Assembly (NCBI RefSeq): GCF_022138605.1
Contig: NZ_JACBFS010000005.1
Coordinates: forward strand, 424,243-488,242
DNA length: 64,000 nt
Origin: Xanthobacter sp. NM-25
GTDB lineage: Bacteria > Pseudomonadota > Alphaproteobacteria > Rhizobiales > Xanthobacteraceae
Reading direction: 5' to 3'
Under the pieces are notes generated by a model. The model worked only from the letters and a program-made list of their open reading frames with translations, made no database searches and had not been told where the DNA came from. This document shows, in pieces, positions 1 to 8,670 of the stretch. The first letter of the stretch is position 1. Each line of letters starts with the position of its first letter. The translations under genes were made by a program, and so were the position numbers.

Positions 1-2380
1 GGCTCCAGTCGCCATATTTCATGAAGGCGACGGTGGGGGACCTGTCGTTCTGGGTTGGCGGGCCGAGGGGGGTCGTGTCGGCCTTGGGCTCGGCGGGGTT
101 GCTTGGCGGCACCGGGTAAAGGCTCAGCCTGCCGTCGCTGGCCAGGGTGAGCGCGCTGCCGCCGCTGAGAGCGTTGAACTGCGCGCCGTCCAACTGGTTG
201 AACTTCTCGAGCTCATTCCTGTCGAAAGCGAGTGCCACGGCGATGTGGTGGGGAAAGCGGTAATGGCGGGCGCTGTCCACCGTCAGGGCCAGCAGCTTGC
301 CATAGGATTCGGCGATCAGGTCCTTGTCGGCGTCGGCGCGGGTCTGTCGCCATTTCTGCAGCACCACCGCGCGGATATAATGAACATACGCTTCCGCAGC
401 GGTCTGCTCCGGCGCCGAGAGCGCGCCCCTGGTGGCGCTGATCTGCTGGAGCCGCGTCCTGATGTCGGCCACATCCGCATTGGTCAGGTCATCGGCGAAG
501 AAATATTCGTAGATGGCGTTGTACAGCATGCGGGCATAAGCGTCGGCCAGCTGTGCTTTCTGGAGGGTGTCGCGACTGGTCCGCAACTGGTCCTCGATAC
601 TCTGCTGGATCTCACGCGCGGGGTAGTTTGCGACCACCAGCTGGGCGCTGGTGCGCACTGTCGCGTCGTTGGCCGAGAGGCTGGCGATGACTGCCTTGCG
701 CAGCTTGTCGCTCCAGGGCAGCGCGATTGAGAGGTCGCGCATGCGTCCGGGCCGGGCCGGCTGGGCGGGCGCCGCGCAGCGTCCGGCCCGCTGGGCCCGA
801 TTGGCGATGGAGATGGACCAGCACAGATCCACCTCGGACGTGACGGCGCGCACCAGATCCAGGAGCTGCCTCTGGGTGTCCACCGCCTCTGTCGAGAGCG
901 TGGGCTCGGCGGCAAGGTCGGCGAGCCGGTCGGCGATGCGATTGCGGGCGCAGGACCATTGTTCCACGACGGTCTTGAGCTGATCCTTCTCGATGGTGAG
1001 TTGGTCGATGATCCGATCGACGGCTGCGTTTGCCGCCATTTGATCACACGCGCGAGTGGCGTGGCCGGTCGTGCGCTTCGTCGGGATCGTCGTCGCAGGC
1101 TCCGGCGTCATCGGGAGGGAGGAGCGGACAACCTCCGTATCGCTGATCTGCATGGACTTCTCGCTTGGCGACACACTTTCTCCGGGAGTGGCGCCCCCAC
1201 GCGGCACCGCCGCGGGCGAGCCCCGGACATAGACGGCGATTTGTGACCGCTTCCAACTGCTGGCCATGGACCTGAATTGTTCCACCGGCCCGAGCGGCAC
1301 CACCCAGATGTCAGAGTTGACCCAGACAGGAATGCTGCGCGCGCTGGTCGCGGAGCCGGTGTTGGCGATGTTTGCCTGCGTATTGGGTGGCTGCAGTGGC
1401 TGCGCTTCAGCGACCTGAAGACACGAGTCGATCGCGATCGGCGGCCCCAGCGCAGCAGGGCCTTGGCCGCTTGCGCTACGGTGGTTGGAGATGGCGGGGT
1501 CGTGGACAAAATCAAATGCGAATATTTTTTCGTCCGCGTTTATCTCACCTGTATCGACCTTATATATGTCGTTTTTTATTTTTGGCGGATCGCTTTGCAC
1601 CTTGATGTTTATGTCGCATTTAAACTTAAAAATTGAGTTGTTAACGATTCTAAAAATTTCTATTGAGTGGTGAATATTTGTTTTTCCGCTTAAAACAAAT
1701 AGGATAGTTCCATCGTAATTTCCAGCATATTCACGTTCATCAGTAGTGATTAATTTGGATGAGTTATTGTGAGAAATCCGAGCGAAGGTCGGGGGCTCCT
1801 GGGGTTGCGTCCATCCGGAGACTTGCCGGAAATTGCGAATGACGAAAGCGGCCTGATCCGCGTTGCAGGTGCCGGGAACGGTCGCAAGCACGATGATGAT
1901 GCACAGCACGAAGGCGCCGGCGCCGCCTGCGGCGCGCATGGGGATGCCGAAGACCGTGCCCCTCAGGCCCACGGTGCCGCCCAAGGCCGCCAGAAAGCAG
2001 CCCACCGCCGTGGCGATGATGAATGCCGACGTCACCCGGGAGAGTTCACAGGAGAAACGCAGGGTCGTGACCGCCCACAGCGCCACCAGCAGCATGATGA
2101 TGGTGACCAGGGCCACGCCCAGCATCATCATCGGGTGATGGCCGGAGATGCGCTCCACGGGAATGTCGTCTTCGGCGCGACGTCCACGGGGCTGTCCCGA
2201 ACGCCCGCGCCTGTCGCCGCGCGGCGGGGGGGATGCGCTTGATCCCTCGGTCGCATCACCCCGTGTCGGGCCCGGTTCGGTGCCCGTGGGAGTGGGGTTG
2301 GAGGAGGCCGCGGCTGCGGTGTCGTCGGTGTCTTGCGGGCACATGGTCGGCCCCCCGATGATCTGGGTGGCTACAACCAT
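1..2380 (-). CDS. Large membrane-anchored protein of unknown function, 3' end beyond window
   Basis: This frame stays open on the minus strand from an ATG at 2380 to the left edge, so at least 793 residues are present and the C-terminus is missing. I recognise no family. The first 80 residues are Pro/Ser/Gly/Arg-rich and probably cytoplasmic. Three hydrophobic segments follow at about residues 84-107, 119-141 and 151-170. A long soluble part comes next, with a Pro-rich linker and an alpha-helical region rich in Asp, Arg and Leu from about residue 450. Codons for residues about 200-290 (roughly 1500-1780) are markedly AT-rich compared with both flanks, which suggests a mosaic gene. No clear Shine-Dalgarno precedes the ATG, so the start is uncertain. 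It lies 21 bases after the molybdopterin oxidoreductase on the same strand. The frame was followed by hand translation. Confidence 0.7.
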   Translation of the reverse strand, partial: MVVATQIIGGPTMCPQDTDDTAAAASSNPTPTGTEPGPTRGDATEGSSASPPPRGDRRGRSGQPRGRRAEDDIPVERISGHHPMMMLGVALVTIIMLLVALWAVTTLRFSCELSRVTSAFIIATAVGCFLAALGGTVGLRGTVFGIPMRAAGGAGAFVLCIIIVLATVPGTCNADQAAFVIRNFRQVSGWTQPQEPPTFARISHNNSSKLITTDEREYAGNYDGTILFVLSGKTNIHHSIEIFRIVNNSIFKFKCDINIKVQSDPPKIKNDIYKVDTGEINADEKIFAFDFVHDPAISNHRSASGQGPAALGPPIAIDSCLQVAEAQPLQPPNTQANIANTGSATSARSIPVWVNSDIWVVPLGPVEQFRSMASSWKRSQIAVYVRGSPAAVPRGGATPGESVSPSEKSMQISDTEVVRSSLPMTPEPATTIPTKRTTGHATRACDQMAANAAVDRIIDQLTIEKDQLKTVVEQWSCARNRIADRLADLAAEPTLSTEAVDTQRQLLDLVRAVTSEVDLCWSISIANRAQRAGRCAAPAQPARPGRMRDLSIALPWSDKLRKAVIASLSANDATVRTSAQLVVANYPAREIQQSIEDQLRTSRDTLQKAQLADAYARMLYNAIYEYFFADDLTNADVADIRTRLQQISATRGALSAPEQTAAEAYVHYIRAVVLQKWRQTRADADKDLIAESYGKLLALTVDSARHYRFPHHIAVALAFDRNELEKFNQLDGAQFNALSGGSALTLASDGRLSLYPVPPSNPAEPKADTTPLGPPTQNDRSPTVAFMKYGDWS

Positions 2381-2401
2381 AAATATATAAATTTGTGTTA
2401 A

Positions 2402-4537
2402 TCAACTCTTAACTTTTTGCCGCACCCGCACGCGGTTGTCGTGGAAGGCGGCGCCGCCCACCGGGGCGACCGGGTCGGCGCCGGTCAGGGTGTTGATGCC
2501 GCGACCGCCGGCGTGGGCGCGGTTGGGTTGGATCTGCTCGGACACCACCACCCCGCGCCGCACGCCCTCGAACAGCCGCAGGTCGAGCTGCACCCGGCCA
2601 CGGGCGCTCTCCACCTCCACCGGATCGCCGGCGGCAAGGCCCAGCATGGCGGCGTCGTCCGGATGCATCAGCAGCGAGGGCGGGCCTTCCCGCTCCGCCG
2701 AGGTCGCGGTTTCCGTGAAGGTGGAATTGAGGAAGCTGCGGGCCGGCGCGGTGACGAGGCGGAACGGGTAATCGGATGTCGCCTCCTCGATCACGTCCCA
2801 ATGGTCGGGCAACGCGGGCATCTGCGCCACCGGGCCGAACTTGCCCGGCGCCGCGAACGGCAGGCCGGCCCAGTCGGCGGCGAAATGGAAGCGCTTGTCG
2901 CCATGGCCGAAGCCATCGAGGAAATGGGCGGTCTCGAACGGCTCGTGCACATCAAGGAAGCGCGCCGCCTCCAGCTCCGCGAGGCTGCCGCGGCCGCTCA
3001 TCCGCAAGGTTTCGTCGATGATCTCGCGCGGGCTGAGGGTGAAGCCCCGATGGTGGGCGCCGAGCCGGCCGGCCAGGGCGCAGACCACCTCGTGGTTGGA
3101 TCGGCACGCGCCCGGCGGCTCCACCAGTTTGGGGCCGAACAGCACATGGGGGTGCCCGCCGGCCTGATAGAGGTCGTCATGCTCGGTGAACATGGTGGCG
3201 GGCAGCACGATGTCGGCCATGCGGGCGGTGTCGGTCATGAACTGCTCATGGGCCACCACGAACAGGTCGTCGCGGGCGAAGCCGGCGCGCACCTTCTCCT
3301 GCTCCGGCGCCACCACCACCGGATTGGTGTTCTGGATGAACAGCGCCGCCACCTTCGGTCCGGCCCCCAGGGCCTCGGCATCGCCGGTGAGGATGGGGCC
3401 AATGCGCGACTGGTCGAGGGCGCGGGTCGCGGGGTCACGCATGTCGAGGCCTTCGATGAGGGTCTTGTTCCAGCCGTAGATGCCGGACAGCGTGTGCACG
3501 GCGCCGCCGCCAAGCTGCTGCCAGGCCCCCGTCACCACCGGTATGGAGGCCACCGCATGCATGTTCACCGCCCCGTTGCGCGAGCGCGAGACGCCGTAGC
3601 CGATGCGGAAGAAGGCGCGGGGCGTCGCTCCCACCAGCGCCGCATAGGCCTCGATCTCCGCTTCCGGCAGGCCGGTGATGGCCGCCGCCCACGCCGGGGT
3701 GCGGCTGGCGACATGGGCTTCCAGCTCGGCGGTGTCGCGGGCGTAGCCATCGAGATAGGCGCGGTCGGCGTGGTCGTCGCGGAACAGCACGTGCATGACC
3801 GCGCAGGCGAGCGCGCCGTCGGTGCCGGGGCGGATCAGCAGGGGAATGTCCGCCTGCTCCATGGTGGGGGTGCGATAGACGTCCACCACCGCGATCCTGG
3901 CGCCCCGCTCCTTGCGGGCCTTGATGGCGTGGGTCATCACATTGACCTGGGTGGACACGGCGTTGGTGCCCCACAGGGTGATGAGGTCGGCCTGCGCCAT
4001 CTCCCGCGGATCGGCGCCCGAGAGCCGCCCGGCACCGGCCAGATAGCCGCTCCAGGCGGGGTTCACGCAGATGGTGGAGAAGAAGCGGGAATAGCCCTTG
4101 GCATGGGTCAGCCGGTTGATGCCGTCGCGCATCACCAGACCCATGGTGCCGGCATAATAATAGGGCCAGATGGATTGGGCGCCGTGGGCCCGCTCGGCCG
4201 CCAGGAGGCCGTCCGCCACGAGGTCGAGGGCCTCGTCCCAGGAGATGGGGGTGAACTGGCCTGAGCCCTTGGGCCCGGTGCGCTTGAGCGGCGTCAGCAG
4301 CCGGTCGGGATGGTTGGCGCGCTCGGCATAGCGGGCGACCTTGGCGCAGATGACGCCGGCGGTATAGCTGTTGTCGCGGGCGCCCCGCACCCGGCCGATG
4401 CGGCCTGTGGGCTCGATCTCCACCTCCAGCGCGCAGGTGGAGGGGCAGTCGTGCGGGCAGGCGGAGGCGCGCACGAGAGGCCGGGAGGGGACGGGACGGG
4501 AAACGGCGGGGGCCGGCGGGGCAACACGGCTGATCAT
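2402..4537 (-). CDS. Molybdopterin-dependent oxidoreductase with N-terminal [4Fe-4S] site
   Basis: This 711-residue protein belongs to the DMSO reductase/formate dehydrogenase superfamily. The N-terminus carries the cluster motif C27-x3-C31-x3-C35-x28-C64, followed by the typical domain start with PLKRTGPKGSGQF and ISWDEAL. The C-terminal molydopterin dinucleotide-binding domain has the usual LMHPDDAAMLGLAAGDPVEV segment. There is no Tat signal, so it is probably cytoplasmic. Its length matches the stand-alone BisC/FdhF-like members. I could not assign the molybdenum ligand or the substrate. No electron-transfer subunit gene is adjacent. An AAGG sequence 8 bases upstream supports the ATG. Confidence 0.88.
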   Translation of the reverse strand: MISRVAPPAPAVSRPVPSRPLVRASACPHDCPSTCALEVEIEPTGRIGRVRGARDNSYTAGVICAKVARYAERANHPDRLLTPLKRTGPKGSGQFTPISWDEALDLVADGLLAAERAHGAQSIWPYYYAGTMGLVMRDGINRLTHAKGYSRFFSTICVNPAWSGYLAGAGRLSGADPREMAQADLITLWGTNAVSTQVNVMTHAIKARKERGARIAVVDVYRTPTMEQADIPLLIRPGTDGALACAVMHVLFRDDHADRAYLDGYARDTAELEAHVASRTPAWAAAITGLPEAEIEAYAALVGATPRAFFRIGYGVSRSRNGAVNMHAVASIPVVTGAWQQLGGGAVHTLSGIYGWNKTLIEGLDMRDPATRALDQSRIGPILTGDAEALGAGPKVAALFIQNTNPVVVAPEQEKVRAGFARDDLFVVAHEQFMTDTARMADIVLPATMFTEHDDLYQAGGHPHVLFGPKLVEPPGACRSNHEVVCALAGRLGAHHRGFTLSPREIIDETLRMSGRGSLAELEAARFLDVHEPFETAHFLDGFGHGDKRFHFAADWAGLPFAAPGKFGPVAQMPALPDHWDVIEEATSDYPFRLVTAPARSFLNSTFTETATSAEREGPPSLLMHPDDAAMLGLAAGDPVEVESARGRVQLDLRLFEGVRRGVVVSEQIQPNRAHAGGRGINTLTGADPVAPVGGAAFHDNRVRVRQKVKS

Positions 4538-4607
4538 GCCCGCACCTTAGACAAAGGACAAACCGCCGTCGCCTGCTTTCCGCAGGCCCCGGCGGCCAGG
4601 CCGGGGC

Positions 4608-5339
4608 TTACGCCTCGGCCTCCGCCTTGTCGCCACGGCGGCGCAGGTAGAGCCCGAGGCCCACGACGAACACCGCGCCGATGGTGGAGGCGAGGTAGCG
4701 GGGCAAAGCGGCGGGATGGGCGCCGTGATCGTCCACCGCCACCAGGGAGGGATCGAGATGGGCCAGGCCCTGCAGGGACAGAGCATCACCCACCAGCATC
4801 TCGCCGGCGATCCAGCCGAGCAGCGCCGCGCCCGCCCAGATGAGCAGCGGGAAGCGGGTGAGCAGCCGCAGCAGGATCTGCGAGCCGAACACGATCAGCG
4901 GAATGGTGAGCAGCAGGCCGAAGATGAACAGCTCGGGGTGGCCGCGGGAGGCGGCGGCGATGGCCACCACATTGTCGAGGCTCATCACCGCATCGGCGAT
5001 GGCGATGGTGCGCACCGCCTTGAACAGAGTGTCCGCCGCCTTCACCTCATGGGCATCGCCATCACCATCTGTGGCGAGCTTCAGGGCGATCCACAGCAGC
5101 AGCAGGCCGCCCACGATCTTCAGAAACGGGATGCCCAGCAGCAGCGAGACCGCCAGGGCGAACAGAATGCGCAGCACCACGGCGGCGCCGGCGCCCAGAA
5201 TGATGCCCCAGGTGCGCTGGGATTTCGGCAGGGAGCGGCAGGCCAGGGCGATCACCACCGCATTGTCGCCGGACAACAGCAGGTCGATCCAGACCACCTG
5301 GAGCAGCGAGACCCAGAAGGTGGGGGCGGTGAGATCCAT
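4608..5339 (-). CDS. TerC/YjbE-family integral membrane protein
   Basis: The 243-residue protein is almost wholly hydrophobic, with about seven membrane segments. It has the family hallmark LSGDNAVV near residue 21 and a second acidic copy, DAVMSLDNVVAIAA, near residue 115. The family is implicated in manganese or other metal ion export and in tellurium resistance. I infer metal efflux, but the substrate is not readable from the sequence. The 267 bases upstream were checked by eye for a yybP-ykoY manganese riboswitch and no convincing match was found. The C-terminus ends in a short charged tail (RRRGDKAEAEA). Confidence 0.88.
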   Translation of the reverse strand: MDLTAPTFWVSLLQVVWIDLLLSGDNAVVIALACRSLPKSQRTWGIILGAGAAVVLRILFALAVSLLLGIPFLKIVGGLLLLWIALKLATDGDGDAHEVKAADTLFKAVRTIAIADAVMSLDNVVAIAAASRGHPELFIFGLLLTIPLIVFGSQILLRLLTRFPLLIWAGAALLGWIAGEMLVGDALSLQGLAHLDPSLVAVDDHGAHPAALPRYLASTIGAVFVVGLGLYLRRRGDKAEAEA

Positions 5340-5573
5340 GGGCGTTCCCGTCGGGTGGGCGATGATTCCAAACGCGGGGCGCGGCCGGCGATTGGGTCAG
5401 GGCTGGGCGCAGGTTGAGGCGGCGGGGCAGCCCGTGCTCGCCGCATGGGCAGGTGTCTTAAGGGGCAGCACCCGTGGCGTCCAGGCGCAAACGGTTGCGG
5501 TTTTGCTCCGCGACACGCTCCGCACGATGGGCGTCGGCCGGGCCGGTGGCCATGATGGCCGGAGCGTGTAAGC

Positions 5574-5596
5574 GGGGCCCGGACGCGCCGGGCCCC
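5574..5596 (-). terminator. Hairpin downstream of ndk
   Basis: A perfect 9-bp inverted repeat (GGGGCCCGG at 5574-5582, CCGGGCCCC at 5588-5596) with a 5-base loop begins 11 bases after the ndk stop codon. No T-run follows on the minus strand, so it may be a weak terminator or an RNA-stabilising stem. Confidence 0.55.
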
Positions 5597-5606
5597 AGGG
5601 ACAGCC

Positions 5607-6029
5607 TCAGCCGACGATCTCGTTGCCGGCGAAGAACTGGGCGATTTCCACCGCGGCGTTCTCGGCGCTGTCGGAGCCATGGGCCGAGTTGGCCTCGATG
5701 GATTCGGCGAACAGCTTGCGAATGGTGCCGTCGGCGGCGTTGGCCGGGTTGGTGGCGCCCATCACGTCGCGATACTTGGCGATGGCGCCCTCGGCCTCCA
5801 GCACCTGCACCACCACCGGACCGGAGGTCATGAAGGCGACGAGGTCGTTGAAGAAGGGCCGCTCCTTGTGAACGGCATAAAAGGTCTCGGCCTGGGCCTT
5901 GGTCATCAGCACGCGCTTCTGCGCGACAATGCGCAAGCCGGCCTTCTCGATCACGGCGTTGACGGCGCCGGTGAGATTGCGACGGGTCGCGTCGGGCTTG
6001 ATGATCGAGAAGGTGCGCTCGATCGCCAT
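5607..6029 (-). CDS. ndk: Nucleoside diphosphate kinase
   Basis: This 140-residue enzyme transfers the gamma-phosphate of ATP to NDPs through a phosphohistidine. The start MAIERTFSIIKPDATRR is the canonical NDK N-terminus. The active-site motif NSAHGSDS supplies the phosphorylated His, and the length matches the family. The frame stays open for 68 codons upstream, but the ATG at 6029 is preceded by AGGA at proper spacing, which sets the start. It stands alone on the minus strand, with a hairpin just after the stop. Confidence 0.97.
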   Translation of the reverse strand: MAIERTFSIIKPDATRRNLTGAVNAVIEKAGLRIVAQKRVLMTKAQAETFYAVHKERPFFNDLVAFMTSGPVVVQVLEAEGAIAKYRDVMGATNPANAADGTIRKLFAESIEANSAHGSDSAENAAVEIAQFFAGNEIVG

Positions 6030-6162
6030 GGGGATCGTCCTGTTCTGCTTGGGGAATGAAACGCCGCGCAAGGGCGGGATGGCGCGGCTCTTAGCAGCCG
6101 CGCCGGTGCGGGGCAAGCTGGGGCGGCGCGGGGCACCCTTGCCTGTGGCGGAGCGGACCGGT

Positions 6163-6852
6163 TCAGCGCGGGGGCGTTTCCGGCGGCGGTGTGTCGCGCA
6201 GCAGGGCGCCGATGGCGCGATCGACCGCCGCATCGGCGCAGAACGCCACCGGCACGCCCAGCACGCGGGGCCAGAACAGTGGTTCCTTGATCGCCCCCAG
6301 AAACTGGGCGGCCGCCAGGGTCGGGTCGAGGCCCGGCGAGAGCCGGCCGGCGGCGGCCAGGCTGGCCAGATAGGTGGCGAGCCCTTTCACCGCCGGTTCC
6401 TTGCCGGCGGCGAAATAGGCGCGGGACAATTCCGGAAAGCGCGGCGCCTCGGCGATCACCAGCCGCAGCAGGGGAATCACGTCCGGCCGGTCCCAATGGG
6501 CCTTGAGGCGGTCCACATAAGCGGAAAGTTCCTGGCGCGGGTTGGCGCCGGCCTCCGCCGGCAGCACCGGCGCGCGGGTGAAATGGGACCAGGCCTCGTC
6601 GATCACGGCGGCGAACAGATCCGCCTTGCTGGCGAAGTGGTGATAGAGAGTGCGCTTGGAGACCGGTGCGGCCGCCGCCACCGCATCCATGGAGGTGCCT
6701 TCGTAGCCCTTCTCCAGGAAGAGCAGGCGGGCGGCCTTGCGGATGCGCACGGCGGCGCCGCGCTTGTCGGCCACCGGCGGCTTGTCGGCGCAGGGCGGTG
6801 GGCTGGCGGGCGAAGGGGCGGCGGTTCCGCCGGGAGGAGGGGTCTCAGGCAT
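6163..6852 (-). CDS. TetR/AcrR-family transcriptional regulator
   Basis: The 229-residue protein has a TetR N-terminal helix-turn-helix at about residues 28-74 (IRKAARLLFLEKGYEGTSMD, then VSKRTLYHHFASKADLFAAV), preceded by a Pro-rich tail. The C-terminal domain should bind a ligand and dimerise. It is divergent from an aldo/keto reductase gene, and a palindrome lies between the two starts, so it probably represses that gene and itself. A TTG two codons upstream is possible, but ATG at 6852 is preferred. Neither has a good ribosome site. Confidence 0.92.
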   Translation of the reverse strand: MPETPPPGGTAAPSPASPPPCADKPPVADKRGAAVRIRKAARLLFLEKGYEGTSMDAVAAAAPVSKRTLYHHFASKADLFAAVIDEAWSHFTRAPVLPAEAGANPRQELSAYVDRLKAHWDRPDVIPLLRLVIAEAPRFPELSRAYFAAGKEPAVKGLATYLASLAAAGRLSPGLDPTLAAAQFLGAIKEPLFWPRVLGVPVAFCADAAVDRAIGALLRDTPPPETPPR

Positions 6853-6859
6853 TGACAAA

Positions 6860-6882
6860 GTAAACGGTACGGTGTAGTTTAC
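6860..6882. promoter_or_regulatory. Candidate TetR operator between regulator and reductase genes
   Basis: The half-sites GTAAAC (6860-6865) and GTTTAC (6877-6882) form a perfect inverted repeat with an 11-base spacer. The site is AT-rich in a GC-rich genome and begins 8 bases upstream of the TetR start codon. It also lies 63 bases before the reductase ATG. Assignment to this TetR protein is inferred from position. Confidence 0.6.
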
Positions 6883-6944
6883 ATTTCAGTCCCCCGCCAT
6901 TCGGCGCCGGACTCATCCTTTTCCCACATTCGAGAGGTCCCACC

Positions 6945-7946
6945 ATGGACCATCCTTCTCTGGACCACCGCCCGCTTGGTCGCTCGGGTGTCACCGTGTC
7001 CGCCATCGGCCTCGGCTGCATGGGCATGTCCGAATTCTACGGCCCCAGCGACGACAATCAATCTCTGGAAACCCTGGCCGCGGCGCTGGATCTCGGCATC
7101 ACCTTTTTCGACACCGCCGACATGTATGGCGTGGGTGCCAATGAGCGTCTGCTCGGGCGCTTCCTCAAGGGCCGTCGTGACCGCGTGGTGCTGGCCACCA
7201 AGTTCGGCAATGTCCGTGGGCCGAAGGGGGAGCGGCTCGGTGTCTGCGGCACGCCGGACTATGTGAAAAGCGCCTGCGACGCCAGCCTCGACCGGCTCGG
7301 CATCGACACCATCGATCTTTATTATCAGCACCGGGTGGACCCCAACACGCCCATCGAGGAGACGGTGGGGGCCATGAAGGCGCTGGTGGAGGCGGGCAAG
7401 GTGCGCTTCCTCGGCCTCTCCGAATGTTCGGTGGAGACTTTGCGGCGCGCCCACAAGGTGCATCCCATCACCGCGGTGCAGACCGAATACTCCCTATGGA
7501 GCCGCGAGCCCGAGCAGGAGATGCTGGAGGTCTGCCGTGAACTCGGTATCGCCTTCGTCGCCTACAGTCCGCTCGGCCGCTCGTTCCTGACCGGGGCGGT
7601 CTCCTCCCCCGACGCGCTGGCCTCCGACGATTTCCGCCGTGCCAATCCGCGCTTTTCCGGCGAGGCCTTCGCTCAGAACCACAAACTGGTGGAGGCGCTG
7701 GCGGATTTCGCCACCGCCAAGGGGGCGACCAACGCCCAGATCGCCTTGGCGTGGATCCTGAACAAGCAGGAGCACGTCATCCCCATTCCGGGCACGCGGC
7801 GGATCAAGTATCTCACCGAGAACGTGGCCGCGACCTTCATCCGCCTCACGCCGGCGGAGCTCGCCACCCTCGACGGCCTGTTTGCGCCGGCGGCGGTGGC
7901 CGGCACCCGCTATGCGGCGCCGGCCATGGCCGGGCTTGGCCTCTAG
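6945..7946 (+). CDS. Aldo/keto reductase
   Basis: This 333-residue NADPH-dependent oxidoreductase is of the (beta/alpha)8 aldo/keto reductase type that resembles IolS and plant-type AKR13 enzymes. The catalytic tetrad is visible as D56, Y61 and K86 in FFDTADMYG and ATKFGN, plus the His in DLYYQHRVD. The cofactor-binding end has IPIPGTRR. GAGAGGT 7 bases upstream supports the start. The gene is divergent from a TetR regulator and is probably induced by a carbonyl or quinone-like stressor. The substrate is unknown. Confidence 0.93.
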   Translation: MDHPSLDHRPLGRSGVTVSAIGLGCMGMSEFYGPSDDNQSLETLAAALDLGITFFDTADMYGVGANERLLGRFLKGRRDRVVLATKFGNVRGPKGERLGVCGTPDYVKSACDASLDRLGIDTIDLYYQHRVDPNTPIEETVGAMKALVEAGKVRFLGLSECSVETLRRAHKVHPITAVQTEYSLWSREPEQEMLEVCRELGIAFVAYSPLGRSFLTGAVSSPDALASDDFRRANPRFSGEAFAQNHKLVEALADFATAKGATNAQIALAWILNKQEHVIPIPGTRRIKYLTENVAATFIRLTPAELATLDGLFAPAAVAGTRYAAPAMAGLGL

Positions 7947-7968
7947 GCTCCCGTTCGGCCGTCGGAGG

Positions 7969-8364
7969 TCATTCCTCCGGCGGCAGCGGGCGGGGGCGAC
8001 CTGTTTCGTCGATGGCCACGAAGGTGAACACGGCTTCGGTCACCTTGGTGGTTTCCTCGCTGTCTCGGGCCCGGCGCCAGGCTTCCACCTCGATGCGCAT
8101 GGAGCTGCGGCCGGACTTCACCAGGTGGCCGAACAGGCTCACCTCGTCTCCCACCACCACCGGCGACAGGAAGCTCATGGCTTCCACCGCCACCGTGGCG
8201 GCACGACCGCGCGACCGGCGCGCGGCGACGTTGCCGGCGGCCAGATCCATCTGCGACATCAGCCAGCCACCGAAAATATCGCCGCTCGGGTTGGTGTCCG
8301 CCGGCATGGCGATGGTGCGGATGACGGGGGCGCCCGCCGGCATCTTGGATTCCTTGTCGTACAT
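7969..8364 (-). CDS. YciA-like hotdog acyl-CoA thioesterase
   Basis: The 131-residue protein matches the YciA/BACH branch of hotdog thioesterases. It has the segment NPSGDIFGGWLMSQMDLAAG, whose Asp lies on the long helix and takes part in catalysis, followed by AMSFLSPVVVGDEVSLFGHL. It should hydrolyse acyl-CoA in the cytosol. GGAGAGGG upstream of the ATG supports the start. It is convergent with the aldo/keto reductase, with a 22-base gap. Confidence 0.9.
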   Translation of the reverse strand: MYDKESKMPAGAPVIRTIAMPADTNPSGDIFGGWLMSQMDLAAGNVAARRSRGRAATVAVEAMSFLSPVVVGDEVSLFGHLVKSGRSSMRIEVEAWRRARDSEETTKVTEAVFTFVAIDETGRPRPLPPEE

Positions 8365-8670
8365 CTACCCTCTCCAGCGCCCCGGCCGGTCACTCCGGGC
8401 CCCTCCGGCACGCGCCCCTCGATTAGACAAATTTCAGGTTGGATACACCCAAATTTGATCCATCTCAGAGAAATGGGGGCGAAGCCGTGCTCTTTTCTGC
8501 TTGTCCATGTCTTTTCGGGGCAGACAGGGCATGGATCACCGGCTCCGCCTGGCTGTGTGGGCGGAGCCGGTATCTCTTTCTTGAAATTTCTCCATTGGAA
8601 TGATGGCATGAGCGTCGCGCCCATGCCGCGGCGCCGGCAACAACGGCTCTGTCATCGCCGGAGAGGTTTC
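8365..8670. other. Divergent intergenic region with inverted repeats
   Basis: These 306 bases separate two divergent genes. They hold a 7-bp inverted repeat, CAAATTT (8428-8434) and AAATTTG (8451-8457), in a locally AT-rich stretch. A terminator-like hairpin lies at 8538-8580. I see no coding frame with credible composition. Confidence 0.5.
8538..8580 (+). terminator. Terminator-like hairpin upstream of the amidase gene
   Basis: A perfect 12-bp stem (ACCGGCTCCGCC at 8538-8549, GGCGGAGCCGGT at 8560-8571) with a 10-base loop is followed by a T-rich run (atctctttc). It sits in a divergent region where no protein gene needs ending on the plus strand. It may end a small RNA or act as an attenuator for the downstream gene. 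Confidence 0.6.

Noticed and set aside
1769..2242. 157-codon plus-strand frame near the left edge
   Set aside because: The minus strand is continuously open through this stretch with membrane segments and sensible composition; the plus frame is its shadow.
2417..4264. 615-codon open frame on the plus strand, antisense to the molybdopterin oxidoreductase
   Set aside because: The opposite strand has clear domain motifs. The frame is Gly/His/Arg/Val-rich, as expected from GC-rich codons read backwards.
5340..5606. yybP-ykoY manganese riboswitch upstream of the TerC-family gene
   Set aside because: The family is often under this riboswitch, but I could not find its conserved loops by eye. A covariance search would settle it.
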